This document shows, piece after piece, positions 1 to 12,703 of a stretch of DNA of 64,000 nt. The stretch is from Anoplolepis gracilipes (taxonomy: Eukaryota > Arthropoda > Insecta > Hymenoptera > Formicidae). Position 1 is the stretch's first letter, and each line of letters starts with the position of its first letter. Both the position numbers and the translations under genes were made by a program. The notes below the pieces were generated by a model. The model was not told the DNA's origin. It saw only the letters and a list, made by a program, of their open reading frames with translations, and ran no database searches. The stretch lies in contig NC_132978.1 of the NCBI RefSeq assembly GCF_047496725.1, positions 3,773,501 through 3,837,500 on the forward strand, read 5' to 3'.

Positions 1-82
1 TTGCTAGTTTTCAGCTCGACGTTAGATACGAATATAGTACAGTAGAAAATGTAATCTTTTTTTTTTTTTTTTTTTGTTACAG

Positions 83-148
83 GATAGAGGACTTCCAGTA
101 CCAGTGCCGGCTTTCGATGGACCTAGTGCCTTCGTCCCTCTCTCAGAG
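83..148 (+). CDS. internal coding exon, 66 nt, unidentified gene
   Basis: Seen: a long T tract runs into an acceptor ending in ACAG at 82, then 66 bases with clearly higher GC than the surroundings, then CAGAG followed by the near-perfect donor GTAAGTG at 149. Both sites are canonical. The exon length is a multiple of three. It is open in phase 0 (beginning DRGLPVPVPAFDG and ending FVPLSE) and also when one base is taken from the previous codon (beginning IEDFQYQC). The third frame has TAG at once. The phase-0 reading, proline-rich and low in complexity, looks more like a linker. Because its exit phase is 0 or 2, it cannot join the exon at 28689, which must be entered in phase 1, without another exon between. 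The gene is not recognised. It could be a cassette exon, since skipping it keeps frame. Confidence 0.55.
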
Positions 149-3100
149 GTAAGTGATTTTGCATGTGTCAATTGCTTTTGTAGATTAGTATGTTAGGTGG
201 TACTTACAACCATTTAAAATAAATGTTAATTAAAATTAACCAAAGAAAATTTGATTTATTAGTCTTCTGTATCTTTCTACTTATGTTTTCAGACGAGGAG
301 ACAAATTCAATCAAATTATTACGGTTAATATTAATTAACATTTGTGAAAGTGGTTTTATATAAAACTTTGTGGCTTTAGTTTGTCATATCAAATATATAT
401 TGAACAGTTTTATCATCGATGCAGCATATGATTATCTTAGACGATAACACGATTTTTGCAATCAATAACAGACGTACAAGGTAGGATGAGATCACTTTGA
501 GATAAATGAAGGTAAATACGAATATTATAAATGTAATGATAACAATTATTCAGCATGTAATCGATCACTTTTTGTTTTGCAAGGATAAATGTGTTTATAA
601 AATGTTGTTATTATTACAAAGTACAGTTGGAAATACTCAACTTTTTATATAATATTTATGTTATAATAACTTCATATATATATGACTTCTTATTGAAATT
701 TTAAATAAGGCATGTGTGTAAGCGTCATAAAAATACAACAATTTATGTCGCATAAATTCGCGATCGGCGATGCGTTAAAAGGAATACGCGCGACTTTCTT
801 TTCTTATTTTTATTTTTTTTTTTTAATTGTTTTTTTTTTTAGAAATTGGCACGAATAGCTGAATTATTTTACTCGCGATCGTGGTCACAAAAAGTGGGAC
901 ATGAAAAACGAATCGGTTAATGTTGCCGCAAAATCTGGGCCATCGCATTGGCGCCAACAGTGTCGATGATCTCGTCAGCTGATTGGCAATGGTCGGTAAC
1001 GAGTCAGTCCTGACAATTGATTCACATTATACCGGGTGTCAAGTCGGTCCATACTTATTTGTCCCCTAAATGACCTTTAATTTACTTTGATTAAACGTGA
1101 GTATTATGGCTCTGTGTGATCGAAATATATCTCTTACGTTTTTCTACACATCTATAAAGATAACTGTATTGCCGATCGAGTAAATGTACATAGATCTTTT
1201 GATAGAATTTGAAAATATTTTTAACAAAATCTGTCAGTACCCTTAAAAAGGATTATGCAAAGATTATAAATAATACTGATTATTTTATTTTTTTATTTTG
1301 TTTAATTTTCTAGAAATATTGATAAATTATTATATATCTTTATTATTATAATAATATTAAATTAAAATATTTTTAACTCTTTTATCTTTAGTTTATTCTT
1401 TGCACATATTTAAAACTTTTATATTTTATCGATATAGGATAGAAAAGGATATTGATTACAAAGCCAATTTGCAGATGGCGCCAATGATCAGATTACGTGT
1501 GATTCTAAAGTTCGTTGTAATTAGCGTGACTATTAACGTCATTTGATATATAAATGGGCACTTTTATGCAAATAATGAATAAATTTCCGCGCTGTTAAAG
1601 GCCACAAAGGAAAATACAGTTTCCCATATAATCCAAAGAGTTTTAATTAATTGTCTAATTATCACTCATGTCAATTATTAACTATATGGATTACTAATGT
1701 TGTTTCGTCGTCATGAATTTTAATATAATCTAATAATAGCACTCGAATCACATTTCGCGCTCGAAAATTGTTGACGCAATGTGTAACGCATTGCATATAT
1801 TAACGAGAAACTAATTTTGCACTGCAATTTATTTTGATTAATACACGAATTTATCGCGATCTTTACACCAAAGTGGTTGTAATTTAACGATTTACATTAT
1901 TATCAAATATTACATAGTACAATAATTTGTGGATTACAATTGTACATTTTGTTACTCTGTTTCGCAGAGTATAATACACGCGACCGACCTTGGTTAAGAT
2001 AAGATTATTACTCGTGTCAATGCACGTTTTCGTAAAACATGGGGCAAATATATCTGTTTGAATTATCGTAAAAACGTGCGTGGAACTTCATAATAATTAT
2101 CCACACGTTATACAATGTAGTTATCAGTTTATAGATTTTTTTGTTATATAATACAAATACGTTGTGTCATTCATACATAAGTTTGATTGTCGTATACGCG
2201 GTGTGTCTCAGAATTAAGAAAAGGACAAGTTGTTATAGAAAATATGATACGCAACATTAAATTTCTATTCTATTATTTTTTCTTCAATAGAAGAGAACGT
2301 GCTGTAAATTTATATATTTTTTCTAGAAGAAGATTTTACGCCAAATTTTTATGATTTATTATAAAGTGGTTATAGAAAGTATTATACATATCTACCTTAT
2401 GAGAGCTGCTACTGTGTGCATCTTTTAGTAAATAGCAGGTAAGTGTAAACAAGTGTATACTTTTTCTACAAATAAATCGCACACTATGGCTTTACTCGGG
2501 CGCATTATCCGCAATATCATAAAATAGTTTTGTGGAAAGCAGATTTTTTTGCACCATAGACAAAATATTTTTTTTCTTCGCGTTATTATTCTTAATGTAT
2601 AAAAAATGTTAGTTGGCTAGAAAAATAAAAAAAAATTGAAAATTAAATTTTGAGACTCTTCAAAAACATGGATGTAATAGCATTTATTTAAAAAATAACT
2701 CTAAAATCTTTTAAGATATAAGCGATTAAAAGCTAAAGAACTCTATCTCATACTTTGATACTTTATAGGTATGTTTACTATATGTATATGTAAAATTTTT
2801 TCGACGTATATATGATGTATTGCTTATTGATCGTCATCTTACGTTATTCCACGCTTCATGACGCAAATTGACAATCGATCATTCGATCATCGAAAATTCG
2901 AGTAGCAACCGATGATGTATCGTCGAGATCGCTGATTTTTATCATTATGTCTTTAGATCTACGCAAGATCTTTTACGTTATGTGGGTGACAGGTGCGTGA
3001 TTTATTTGTTACACGTGTAATATTATATACTAATATTCGTGACATGATTCTGGGTATCTCTGAATGCAGGCTAGTCGTAATTTGAAAACTAGATAAGTAT

Positions 3101-6100
3101 TGCGGAAATGAATCTGATATTGAATTACGCAAAAGCACGTAACTCTATTCGAAGATATCCAACGTAACAATGTAAAAGGGTTTTACAGCATATAGAGTGT
3201 GAAGTATTTTTTTATATAGTTTTATAATATTTATAATTATAAAACTTATAGTTTTATAATTGATTATATTTCTCAAGATCTCTCTTCTTTTCGTCTTCTT
3301 CTGTAAAACGTTTTATTGTCCAATTTTATTGGGTCGACGTTTTTATTAGATTATTCGAAAGTATATCTTCTCTTCTATAACTATCTCACGTTCTCACACA
3401 TCGGTCAATTTCCAAGGGATATTATCGAACGTTCTACTTTGCGGTAGTTCTCCAGATATCGGGGAACCAGTGTCAGTTATCGAGAGAATGGTTCAAATAA
3501 AACGAAGTTTTACTTTATCTGCGCAAAATCGCTATTTCTCGAAAACCAAATTCGAATTTTTAACGCAATAGCCAATTTTCACAACATCTGTTGTAGAGAG
3601 ACGATTCAAAATTTTGCGAAAAATAAAACAGGGCAGAAAGAGGAGAGAAATATACGTGAGGCGAAGAAAAAGACTGCAAATTCGCGAGAATCTTGATCGA
3701 GTCTATGGGTATTGTTCCTAGGTCAAGGGATTACTAATGGCTCATACGTGTTTCATATATGTATAAACTCCATTGGAGCGTGAATTGAATTTTCGATTTC
3801 ATTTGTACCCCTTTCAAAAATAATTCGTATCGCGCGACTCACTGATAACGCACTTACGAAGATGAACGATGAATGTTCTATGATTGTGTGTGTGTGTGGC
3901 TGTTTCCTGTTTTCACTTTATAGAAATAACGTCGGTTGTTTTTATTTCAATATATTAAAATTACGAAATGTTTTTTAGAGATGGAACGAGACTTTCTGTG
4001 AATGAGAAAAACACATTTATGACTACAATATTTTATTATAGTATCAGTTAAAAATTTATTTATAATTAGAGCAATTTTATCATGTTCCATTTTTTATTTT
4101 TCCGTAAATATTTTTCCTTCTCGTAACTATTAATTGCATACTGGAGCGCAGAATTTAACTCGCTTAGCTTAATCTTAAAGCTCACAGCACAGTAAAGGGC
4201 ATAGCATACAATTTACCCGTTAATGACGTTAATTAGAGTCTAAACTAGCGCCATTTCTATCTTACCGTGAACAGTATGTACGGTAAAGTGCGTGATATCC
4301 GCGACCAAAGCGAAGTAATTAGTGGACTAATTTCAGAAATCGTTAATAACGAGCATATTAAGATAACGATGTGCGAATATTAAATAACTTTTTTAATATT
4401 TAATCATTATTAATGTACGAATGTTAATTGAAGTAATAATCTTTTCTCACGAAGAAAAAATGTACTGATTAAAGAAGTAAAAACAGTGACCACTTTATCC
4501 GTGACCCCTTATTTCCCTCTGTGACGCCTTCATCTATATATGATTATCTACAGGTCGTTGACATCGCGCCTCGTCTTCTTTAATACGCCAATTGTCGTCG
4601 TCGGTGCTCGGTGCTTGCGTGCGTTTATCAATTCGACGTAATGACTCCTATGAATAGAAGGTAGCAATTGCTTTAATTTCGTGGCTGGTGTTTCGAAAGA
4701 TCTCGCAGAAAAGGCCGAACGACGAATGCGATCGTCATATTCTCGAATAGTACTGTGTTTTTCTTTTTTTTTTTTTTTTTTTTCTCGTTTATTCGTACTA
4801 TTACGATAAGCATAAGAGATAAAGTTAAAACTTGGTGATATTATTTCGTCTTTTTTCCCATAAAATTATTTTTCGTACGTACTCGTTTGAAATTGTAACT
4901 CGGTATAGTACGTGCGTACTACGTAGAATGTGCGTCGCTGCGCTTAATTGTGTTACATTTACGAAACCAATAAACCGTCATCAAAGCAATTTCCATGGCA
5001 ACGATGAAAAGCCGTTGCGGAATTCGTGAAACTGTAATTCATTCGCAACAACTGCAAATGACAATTCAAGTCGCGGCAAATTGCAGCGCATTATAATCTC
5101 CGCTGCATGTAATCCAAAGTTACAATTCATTTTTTTCTACTTTCTACGGAATTGCTATCGTATCTTCTTGTATTTTTTGGTTTGTTTTCACTGGTTTGAG
5201 AAGAGTTTCGCGGTAACTTGGAGATAGCTTGTTGAATTTTTATAACAAACAAAAATGTATAAACGAGGAATGCGCATAGAAAATTTCATTCTTTCGAGAG
5301 ATATAAATATACTAAATAAGTATACTTAATTTACATAAATTTATAGAAACATTCTTTTTTTCGAGATACCCAGATAAATATGATAGCTTATTATACGTTA
5401 TACATTAAATCTACGCGTAAAATATTTAATATACATCTTTACTACTTTAATCGACTATTTAAAAACTTCAGCACGAATTGACTCCTATATTTAAATAACT
5501 TCTTAAATACCTCTCTCAAATAAAATCTAGTACATTATATATTATTACATAGCATATATATATATATTTTTATATGTATAAGAGTATAAACTAAATTACT
5601 AAATTCTTAAACTTACAAAGTAATTAATCTTACAAATTATTTTACAGTCGCTTTGCCGGTGTCCGATGTTTTTCTTCTGCTCTTTTGTTCATTCTTGTTG
5701 TTATGACACTTACACAATATTTAAAAAACACGGTTAATTTACGTGATACTTTGTATGACACTACCGATCATAAAACATGTACTTTATTATATATTACGAT
5801 GGAAGAAAAATGATGGCTGTGCTTAAAATGTACTTGACCAAGTTTACATGATATATGTCGCAGAAATGTTTACCTCTTTTTAATAAATAGCATATGTTTA
5901 CATTTTAAAGCAATTTTATTATTTCGCATAAAATTGTATGATAAAAAATATATTATATGTAAGTGAATATATAAATATATAAATTAAAGTTTAAAATAAA
6001 AATATCTGCTCAAATTTTATAGTCTTTAAAAATATAATTAGATTTGTCGATTATTCACAACTTTGATCAAATAAATACTCATTTTAACAGATTAAAATGA

Positions 6101-7430
6101 CATGTATGTAAATATCGGCTTTTCGTTGTTTGAACTATTCGATGTATTATTTCGTACTTTCGATATTACGATTATTAGCATAAATTATATTTAAATTGAT
6201 GAAAAGTTTAAAGCACGATACATAAGATATATTCAAATCTAAGCATATACAAAAGTAATTATTAAATAATTTATATAAATATATCGTGGATAAAACAATA
6301 TTTATATCTATAATCCACTATCAATACACAATTACGAGTCATTGATTATAGGAATTTTTCGATCGCGTGAATCGCTAAGTGCAAAAATTAAGAAATAATC
6401 TTGCATTTCGAAGAGTAATTTTACGACATACAGAGAAAGACTCGCGTTATTACCTTCTCGCTTGAGTTTTGTGACGCAAATACAGGGCCAAGGTATGTCA
6501 ACAATAGCACTCTGTACGCCGCGAAAAGCGAAGGTCAAATATCGCGTGACCAACAATCAATTTGTTACCACGACGAAATATTTAATACACTACAAAGTAG
6601 ATTTATGCCAAATATTCTATTTTTTCAATATTTTATTAATTATTAATCATCAATTAATGTATAAATATCGATGTGTGTAATGCTGATTATTCGTTATTTT
6701 AATTATTCAATTCTACAATTCGTACATTAGTGCGTGTTGGTAATTCTATATTACTAAACGTAAACGATTAGTACTATAAATTTAAATGAAAAGAATTCAA
6801 AATCTGAGCACGAATATTTGACTTTCTCTTCATATTTAAAGAAATAATTATCATGGAAATATCACTATAATGTAATTATAATCCTCCATCACTTCAATTT
6901 GTCGTATTATATTTTGAAACGCAATTATTTTATTATACAGAACGAATTGAATTATCAATTGGTGATGATTGATTAACTCTCACGATAAGAGACAGGAGTA
7001 TCACAATGATCGCTATTTGTCAGATCGTTATCAGTTTTATTTATTCATTAATTTAAATGTTATTTGCCATTTTTGGATTAAGAGTACAAAACACGCAAAT
7101 CGAGTAAATTAAATAACAGAAAAGTCAATAATATCAATCGTTAATTAGTAATTAATATGACGGAATAGAATATTTATTATAAATTTATTTTGCAAATATT
7201 TCATAGCGACAACAAATTAAATCATCTATCAATATATTTATGAGAGATGCAATTTCGCGAGTATTAATTGTGCGAGTTGATAATTGCTAATTATACTAAT
7301 TTTAAGAAACGATATTGATCACTCTTAGCATCTTCTGTTACTTGTCGCAATCGTATTTAAATTGATATTGAAAAATTGCAATATACATAATAGCTATTTT
7401 CCTTGAGACTTACCACGTGAATGGCACAAG
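149..7430. other. AT-rich intron or intergenic DNA
   Basis: No exon I would defend was seen here. The sequence is mostly A/T with poly-T tracts near 812-840 and 4765-4783. Slightly GC-richer patches lie at about 860-1030 and 4550-5110, the second containing GTCGTCGTCGG and several TGCG words. A sequence resembling a donor occurs at 2440 (AGCAG followed by GTAAGTG), but no credible exon precedes it. The short ORFs in this interval have AT-driven amino acid composition and no recognisable domain. If the 83-148 exon is internal, this is the start of its downstream intron. Confidence 0.5.
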
Positions 7431-7591
7431 ACTAAGGCTCGTATTCTCTGAGCTCACATTTATCGCTAAATGTCTCTAAAAGTGTTTTTATACGTGTGTT
7501 ATATAGGTATACAAAATGTATATATATAAAATGTGTATATATAATATGTATACATTTAGCGATAAATGTAAGCTCAGAATACGGGTCTAGT
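7431..7591. mobile_element. short foldback MITE
   Basis: The two ends are inverted repeats of about 43 bases. The left arm begins ACTAAGGCTCGTATTCT and continues through GAGCTCACATTTATCGCTA; the reverse complement of the right end reads ACTAGACCCGTATTCT and continues through GAGCTTACATTTATCGCTA, with a two-base indel and a few mismatches. The centre is an AT-rich TATATA stretch. No ORF is present. This is the architecture of a non-autonomous DNA transposon; superfamily and target duplication are not certain, although ACTA/TAGT at the edges may be part of the TIR. Confidence 0.65.
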
Positions 7592-7631
7592 AAACACATT
7601 TCAAAGCAAACATATCAATAACATAATATAT

Positions 7632-7908
7632 AGGATATTTCAAGAGGAATAGTAAATATTTTAGGAAGTTGTAGTTTCTCTCTTGATTATTCTGAAAAAA
7701 AGTCATTTGTAAAAAAATGTATAAAAGCATGTATCCAATTGTCAATGAATGCGGAGATACAAGGTTTGAAACTGGCGCATACAAAGCCATTATGAGAGAG
7801 AGATTCATTGACAATTGGATGCATGTTTATATGAATTTTTTTACTCAACTAGAGAGAGAAAATCGATACTACAATTTTCCAACATATTTACTATTTCTGA
7901 AACATCTT
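7632..7908. mobile_element. foldback element with arms of about 110-120 bases
   Basis: The outer ends are related as inverted repeats: the left side has GGATATTTCAAGAGGAATAG then TAAATATTTTAGGAA, and the reverse complement of the right side has AGATGTTTCAGAAATAG then TAAATATGTTGGAAA. The innermost part is better conserved: CCAATTGTCAATGAAT at about 7735 is matched by ATTCATTGACAATTGG at about 7803. The loop of some 45-50 bases is not palindromic. The arms are imperfect, so the insertion is not recent. The short ORFs read across it on both strands are mirror images caused by the palindrome and should not be taken as genes. Confidence 0.65.
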
Positions 7909-7967
7909 GTATGTTATACATATAACATATAGATGTATATATACATATACATGATATGCATATATCT

Positions 7968-8079
7968 TTGGCGTTATTGTTTATATTTTATATCCGCTAT
8001 TGTTTATATTTTATATACATATATATTTGGCGTTATTGTTTATATTTTATATCCGCTATTGTTTATATTTTATATACAT
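7968..8079. repeat. tandem repeat, 59-base unit, about 1.9 copies
   Basis: The unit starting TTGGCGTTATTGTTTATATT is repeated at 7968 and 8027 with almost no difference. Inside each unit TTATTGTTTATATTTTATAT also recurs in shorter form, so there is a nested sub-repeat. It lies just downstream of the foldback element. Confidence 0.8.
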
Positions 8080-8099
8080 GCTCATCGTGACTTTGTCAC

Positions 8100-9529
8100 T
8101 TGATGAGTTTCGAACAGGAAGATATAGTAATCCGAACTCTACTATGTCATCATTTTAATATCCTTTTGAATATACGATTGCGATAAGTACTAGGAAATGT
8201 CAAGGGTGCGATCCTTTTTTAAAATTAATACAATCAGAGATTATCAACTCACATGATTGATTAATTTTCATTGGTATATCGATAAAGAATTACAATTATA
8301 AACTATTATTTTATTTCAAATTTAATAATAATTATTTATTTAATTCTTGGATTGGAATATATTTGGCATTTCTTTTATTCAAACTTTTTGCTTTAAAAAT
8401 ATATAATTATAAACATTTTTCAATTTTAATACATCAATTTAAGACTATATAAATATTTTTCAATTTAAATATAATTTGCTCACATTCATCTCGCATAAAG
8501 TAATACATTGAATAATGGAAAACCATGATTTCATTTATATAACAACCTTTATTTCACGCAATTTATGTACATATAAAGCATATCAGGTATACCGAGATTG
8601 CATGTTTCCAGATAATCTAACATCATAATTAATAATTAATAATGAATTGCATTGTATCACACAATATAGAGCAAAATTGCTGATATCGGTTTATATTTAT
8701 ATATTACGTTTAGTTATTAAGTACAGTAAGTTATTAATTAAATAATGTTGAGCACGAATGATATAATTTTCGAGTGTTCTTCCGAAAATGTAATAAAGAG
8801 CGCGTCGCGTGCAATTAAAGGGTCGGGAGTGCCGTACAAAGTGTCGCGCGATCGTCGTATTGTATCGATTAGTACGCGCGAGCGTAATTAACTATGTTTT
8901 CACGAGTAGGTGTGAGTGCCATGAAGGAGCAACAAAGGGCAAACAAGAGAGGAAAAGGAGGCCTTGGGAGGCATCCAGGCCACGGCAGAGCAACTGTAAT
9001 TTAGAATGGATTTAATTTACGTTTAAAAATAATTACTTGTTTTAGCTTGTTTTAGCAATAGTGCTTTATTTTATATCGTTATATATAATGATATAAAATG
9101 TATATATAAATATTCCAGATTTTATTTTGAAATATACTTAAAATATTAAATAAAATGATTATTATACATTATACATCATATATATCATAAAGGAGAGAAA
9201 ATAGCATCGCCCGCAAGATAATTTAATATAGTAATAAGTAATAGGTAAGCAAAATGTACGCGTATACAATGTTGGAAGACTCTAAAGCTTATTGGGTGGG
9301 CTACTAATGAAGTTTGAAATATTCAACGGCATTTATGCAGTGTGTCGCGTGCGGTGTTCTCTCGTAGGGCATGCTATGCAAGCTTTCTCTAGCTGGTAAT
9401 TTTATTTAAAAAAAAATCGCACCTGGCAGCAGCAACATGATTTATCAAAGGTGTAACGATGCTAGTACGCCGTGTAACGCAATTATACACGCATGTTTAT
9501 CGGAACGCCGGCGCACATATAATGATTTT

Positions 9530-9530
<1 letters not shown>
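8100..9530. other. non-coding DNA with a GC-rich island at about 8800-9010 and 9300-9500
   Basis: The first part is AT-rich. From about 8800 to 9010 the composition changes to GC-rich with CGCG words and an open frame on the + strand, but that frame shows no domain and has no flanking splice sites. A second patch at 9300-9500 contains CACCTGGCAGCAGCAACATG, which includes an E-box-like CACCTG. These blocks read more like conserved regulatory DNA than coding exons; no factor is assigned. Confidence 0.35.

Positions 9531-9531
<1 letters not shown>

Positions 9532-9574
<43 letters not shown>
9532..9574. repeat. (CT)n microsatellite
   Basis: An almost pure CT dinucleotide run of about twenty units. 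It creates an artificial serine-leucine stretch in one + strand frame. Confidence 0.95.
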
Positions 9575-9576
<2 letters not shown>

Positions 9577-10935
9577 ATTCTTTTTCTGCCTCGGACTTCA
9601 TTTTTCGTTGCCAACGATATCATTGACGCGAGACAGATGCACGCGTGGGAGATAACGCGAGAGAAAGGGCTAGCAGTCAGATGGAATAGAGAGATTTTTC
9701 ATGTAAATTCCACCCCATTTTACGCAGTCCACGGCTCGGTTCGGAGGCAAATAAATATCCGCCGCATAACTGGAGTATACCTATGGAAATATTACCTCAG
9801 AAATATATTCGAGAGCGAATTGAAAATGAATAGGACATTTGATACAGGCCGGCAGACATTTCGAAAGTTCTATTACTGTTGGAATTCTGACGAGATGAGA
9901 GAGTCGATATTTTATCTTTATTTTACAAGGATGCAATTGCATTAATTTTTCATTTAACTTTGATCATTTAAGCTTTTTCTCTATCCGTATATATTGCAGA
10001 TGAGATTTTCGCTTAAAAAAGAAATGGTAAGCGGAGCTTATTTAATTCAAGTTGCTGATGTGATTGTAATTTTACCTACCGTGAAAAGTGATTTACCTAT
10101 CATATATGTATGAAAAAATATATATATATATATATAAGTCATGTGTGTTTAGTAAAAATAATTTAAAAGTAATTAACTGAATAAGAAACGTGTTTTTTAC
10201 AGTTTAACAGAAAGTTTAATTCGGTAAATTTATAAGTCTGCCATTTTTAACGTAATTCTTATCACACACACATAGCATACTTTATCGGATTTTTTTATAC
10301 GAGTATTACATTTGATTGACAAATATTTGGAAAATATTGTCACCGAAGAATTATATATATAATCTTTTGAATGATATTATCTTGTAACCTCTGTATCGAC
10401 TATCTCTTACGACAAGCAAAGAGATAACCGTTATTCTTTGGATTATCGTAAGAGAGAATATTTTTCGCAATTTCTTCTCTCTGTGAGGTTTAACTGTTAT
10501 ATTTCTGGATCGATAGAAATGTCGATACATTCAATGGTATATAATATACGACATCGGATAGGTCGAGATAGCGAATAGCTTTAACGTTTTCCTACCGATT
10601 GTTTTTCTTATAATTCTTTTAGTCCAAAGTAATTACAGTTTGAAGCAAACATTCTTTCAACTTGTAAAAGATAACTATGATAGATATTTATATCAGAATT
10701 ATTTGGTCAAAATGATTGAGGTGCACAAATAAATTTAATAGCAATTTTAATTCTGCGAAAAAGCGATGTTAAGATTGTGTTTCACGATGGAAATTTAATT
10801 CATTTGTCTAAAATTTCAATTTTAGATATTAAATACTTGACAAAACCGGTAATTAGTTCTTTATTTAATTTTAATTATAATCTTTTTGGTTGAAAAATTA
10901 ATGGAGATATATATATATATATATCCATTAATATA

Positions 10936-11002
<67 letters not shown>

Positions 11003-12450
11003 GTATTAAAGGATGAAAATGTGCTTGAAGGTTTGAATTATAGTTTTTGAGTATTGAAATAATTAATTGTATAATTATTAATATTATGAATATACGTGAT
11101 TTTAATTAATAATTTATATACGTGTATATTATATGCATGTGTCTGTTAATAATTAATGATATTATTAATTCAGCGAGATATTAATCAAGCTCGATGATAC
11201 GGATTTTATTGACTCAATCGTTCTCGAAGATATTTTTTTTTTCTTCGGATTGTAAGCCACTAAGAGTATCATTGCTCTTCTTTGTTGGGAATAGAGTTTC
11301 ATTCGCGTATCGATGTTTGCTGTTATACTTTCTGCGGGTGGTCGAGACATGAGCTAACACATGAGTTCTCTTTATGGAATGGCATTGTTCGAGCTCTGAT
11401 TTCAGTCCTGATGACAAACACGGGCGTCGATTTACGGGGAGAAGGGGGGAGAGAGAGAGACTCGATTCAGAACAGGCTCGATTGGTCGAAGTCCGACACG
11501 CCTCTGGCATTCGATCGTATTACATTTTTGCCTTAAGTTATCGCTTTAAGTTGCGTGTTATCGCCTCAATTGACGTGGCTTGTTTGTTCAGTTTATCATT
11601 TCGTAGTTTATAGTATCGAAAATTTCTTCTGAAATTATTCATAATTAGTTTTCTAAACTCATGATGACGTCAAAACGAGGCTAGATTTATGCAATAAACT
11701 TTCCGTAACCGAGATTTAAATTTGATACGGTTAAGTAAATGTTTTGCAAGATGTTTATTCCATCATACATCTAACCATCTTTCTATAAAGATTTGTAGAT
11801 TTTACATATTTTTTTATATCTGTCTTGTAATATTTTTTTAAATTGTAATATATTCGTCATATGTGTATAAAACATTTATTGCTAAAAAAAAGAAAAACAT
11901 TAATAGCACAGCATGCTACTAAAATCATTTTGCTTAGATATACAAACATTTATATCAATGCTTTTTTCTGCTTATTATTTATCGAATAACTTAAATAAAT
12001 TTCAGTTTAGTTTGCTCGGCAGATATTTTCGTACTAAAGATATAAAAATATCTTCTTGTAAGACTCGTATTTTAAGTAATTGAAATATAGTCAAGTTTAT
12101 CAAGTTTACTTACTGTCAAATTAGCCTGTCTGAATTTTTTTTTTTAAATTGGATATTTGTAACAACAATCACATATAAGAATATTCAAAGAGCTAACTGA
12201 TCAGTTACATATTTATTAAATGCGGCATCTCAAACGAAGTAGATTAATCTAAAAAAATTGTTTTAAATTTAGATTATTTAATAAAGATCATTTTTTAATC
12301 GCATTTTATGATTAAAGTAACAAGCAATAGATAGTGAATTATTTAATGTTTTATATAAAAAATAATATATGATATATGAATAATAACCTCGTGAATATTG
12401 CTAAAACATAAAAAATTGGGAAGAACAACATATGTATAAATTATTTCTTT
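9575..12450. other. AT-rich non-coding DNA
   Basis: A 102-codon open frame at 9637-9945 and overlapping ones around 11165-11613 occur in slightly GC-richer patches. They show no splice context, no domain and no consistent codon bias, so they are not called as genes. The interval includes the long AT microsatellite at 10906-10992 and otherwise shows no structure. Confidence 0.4.
10906..10992. repeat. (AT)n microsatellite
   Basis: A run of alternating A and T interrupted by CCATTA and by one G, ending in ACACACAT. Such a run is self-complementary and likely to vary in length. Confidence 0.95.
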
Positions 12451-12452
12451 GG

Positions 12453-12703
12453 TAAATGTCTATAATTGCTACTGTAGCGAAAATTCAATTTTTTTTCAAT
12501 ACCAATCAACTACCATAGAAACGAAATGTATAAATGCTTTAAAATATTCAATAAATTTATTTATATAATTTTGTTATTTATAACTTCTTAAAAAAGACTT
12601 GTCCCTCTCTAAAAGCATTTATACGTTTCATTTCTATGGTAGTTTGGTTGATTGGTATTGAAAAAAATTGATTTTTCACTGCAGTAGCAATTATAGACAT
12701 TTA
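12453..12703. mobile_element. TA-flanked long-TIR MITE, copy 1
   Basis: Ends read TA then AATGTCTATAATTGCTACTG on the left, and the exact inverted form CAGTAGCAATTATAGACATT then TA on the right. The arms continue through CAATACCAATCA, CTACCATAGAAA and ATAAATGCTTT, making TIRs of about 90-115 bases around an AT-rich centre. The left arm lacks a block of roughly 28 bases (the GGGAGGGGCAAGTCTTG part) that the right arm retains in altered form, so this copy carries an internal deletion. TA at both edges fits a Tc1/mariner-type target duplication, which is inference. No transposase ORF is present. Confidence 0.8.

Noticed and set aside
2400..2450. Possible 10-nt microexon between CTTTTAG and GTAAGTG
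   Set aside because: Length not frame-neutral, surroundings AT-rich, and the acceptor tract is very short.
7587..7932. ORFs of about 75 codons on both strands
   Set aside because: They are mirror readings of the two arms of a foldback element.
9637..9945. 102-codon + strand ORF after the (CT)n run
   Set aside because: No domain, AT-ended random composition, no flanking splice signals.
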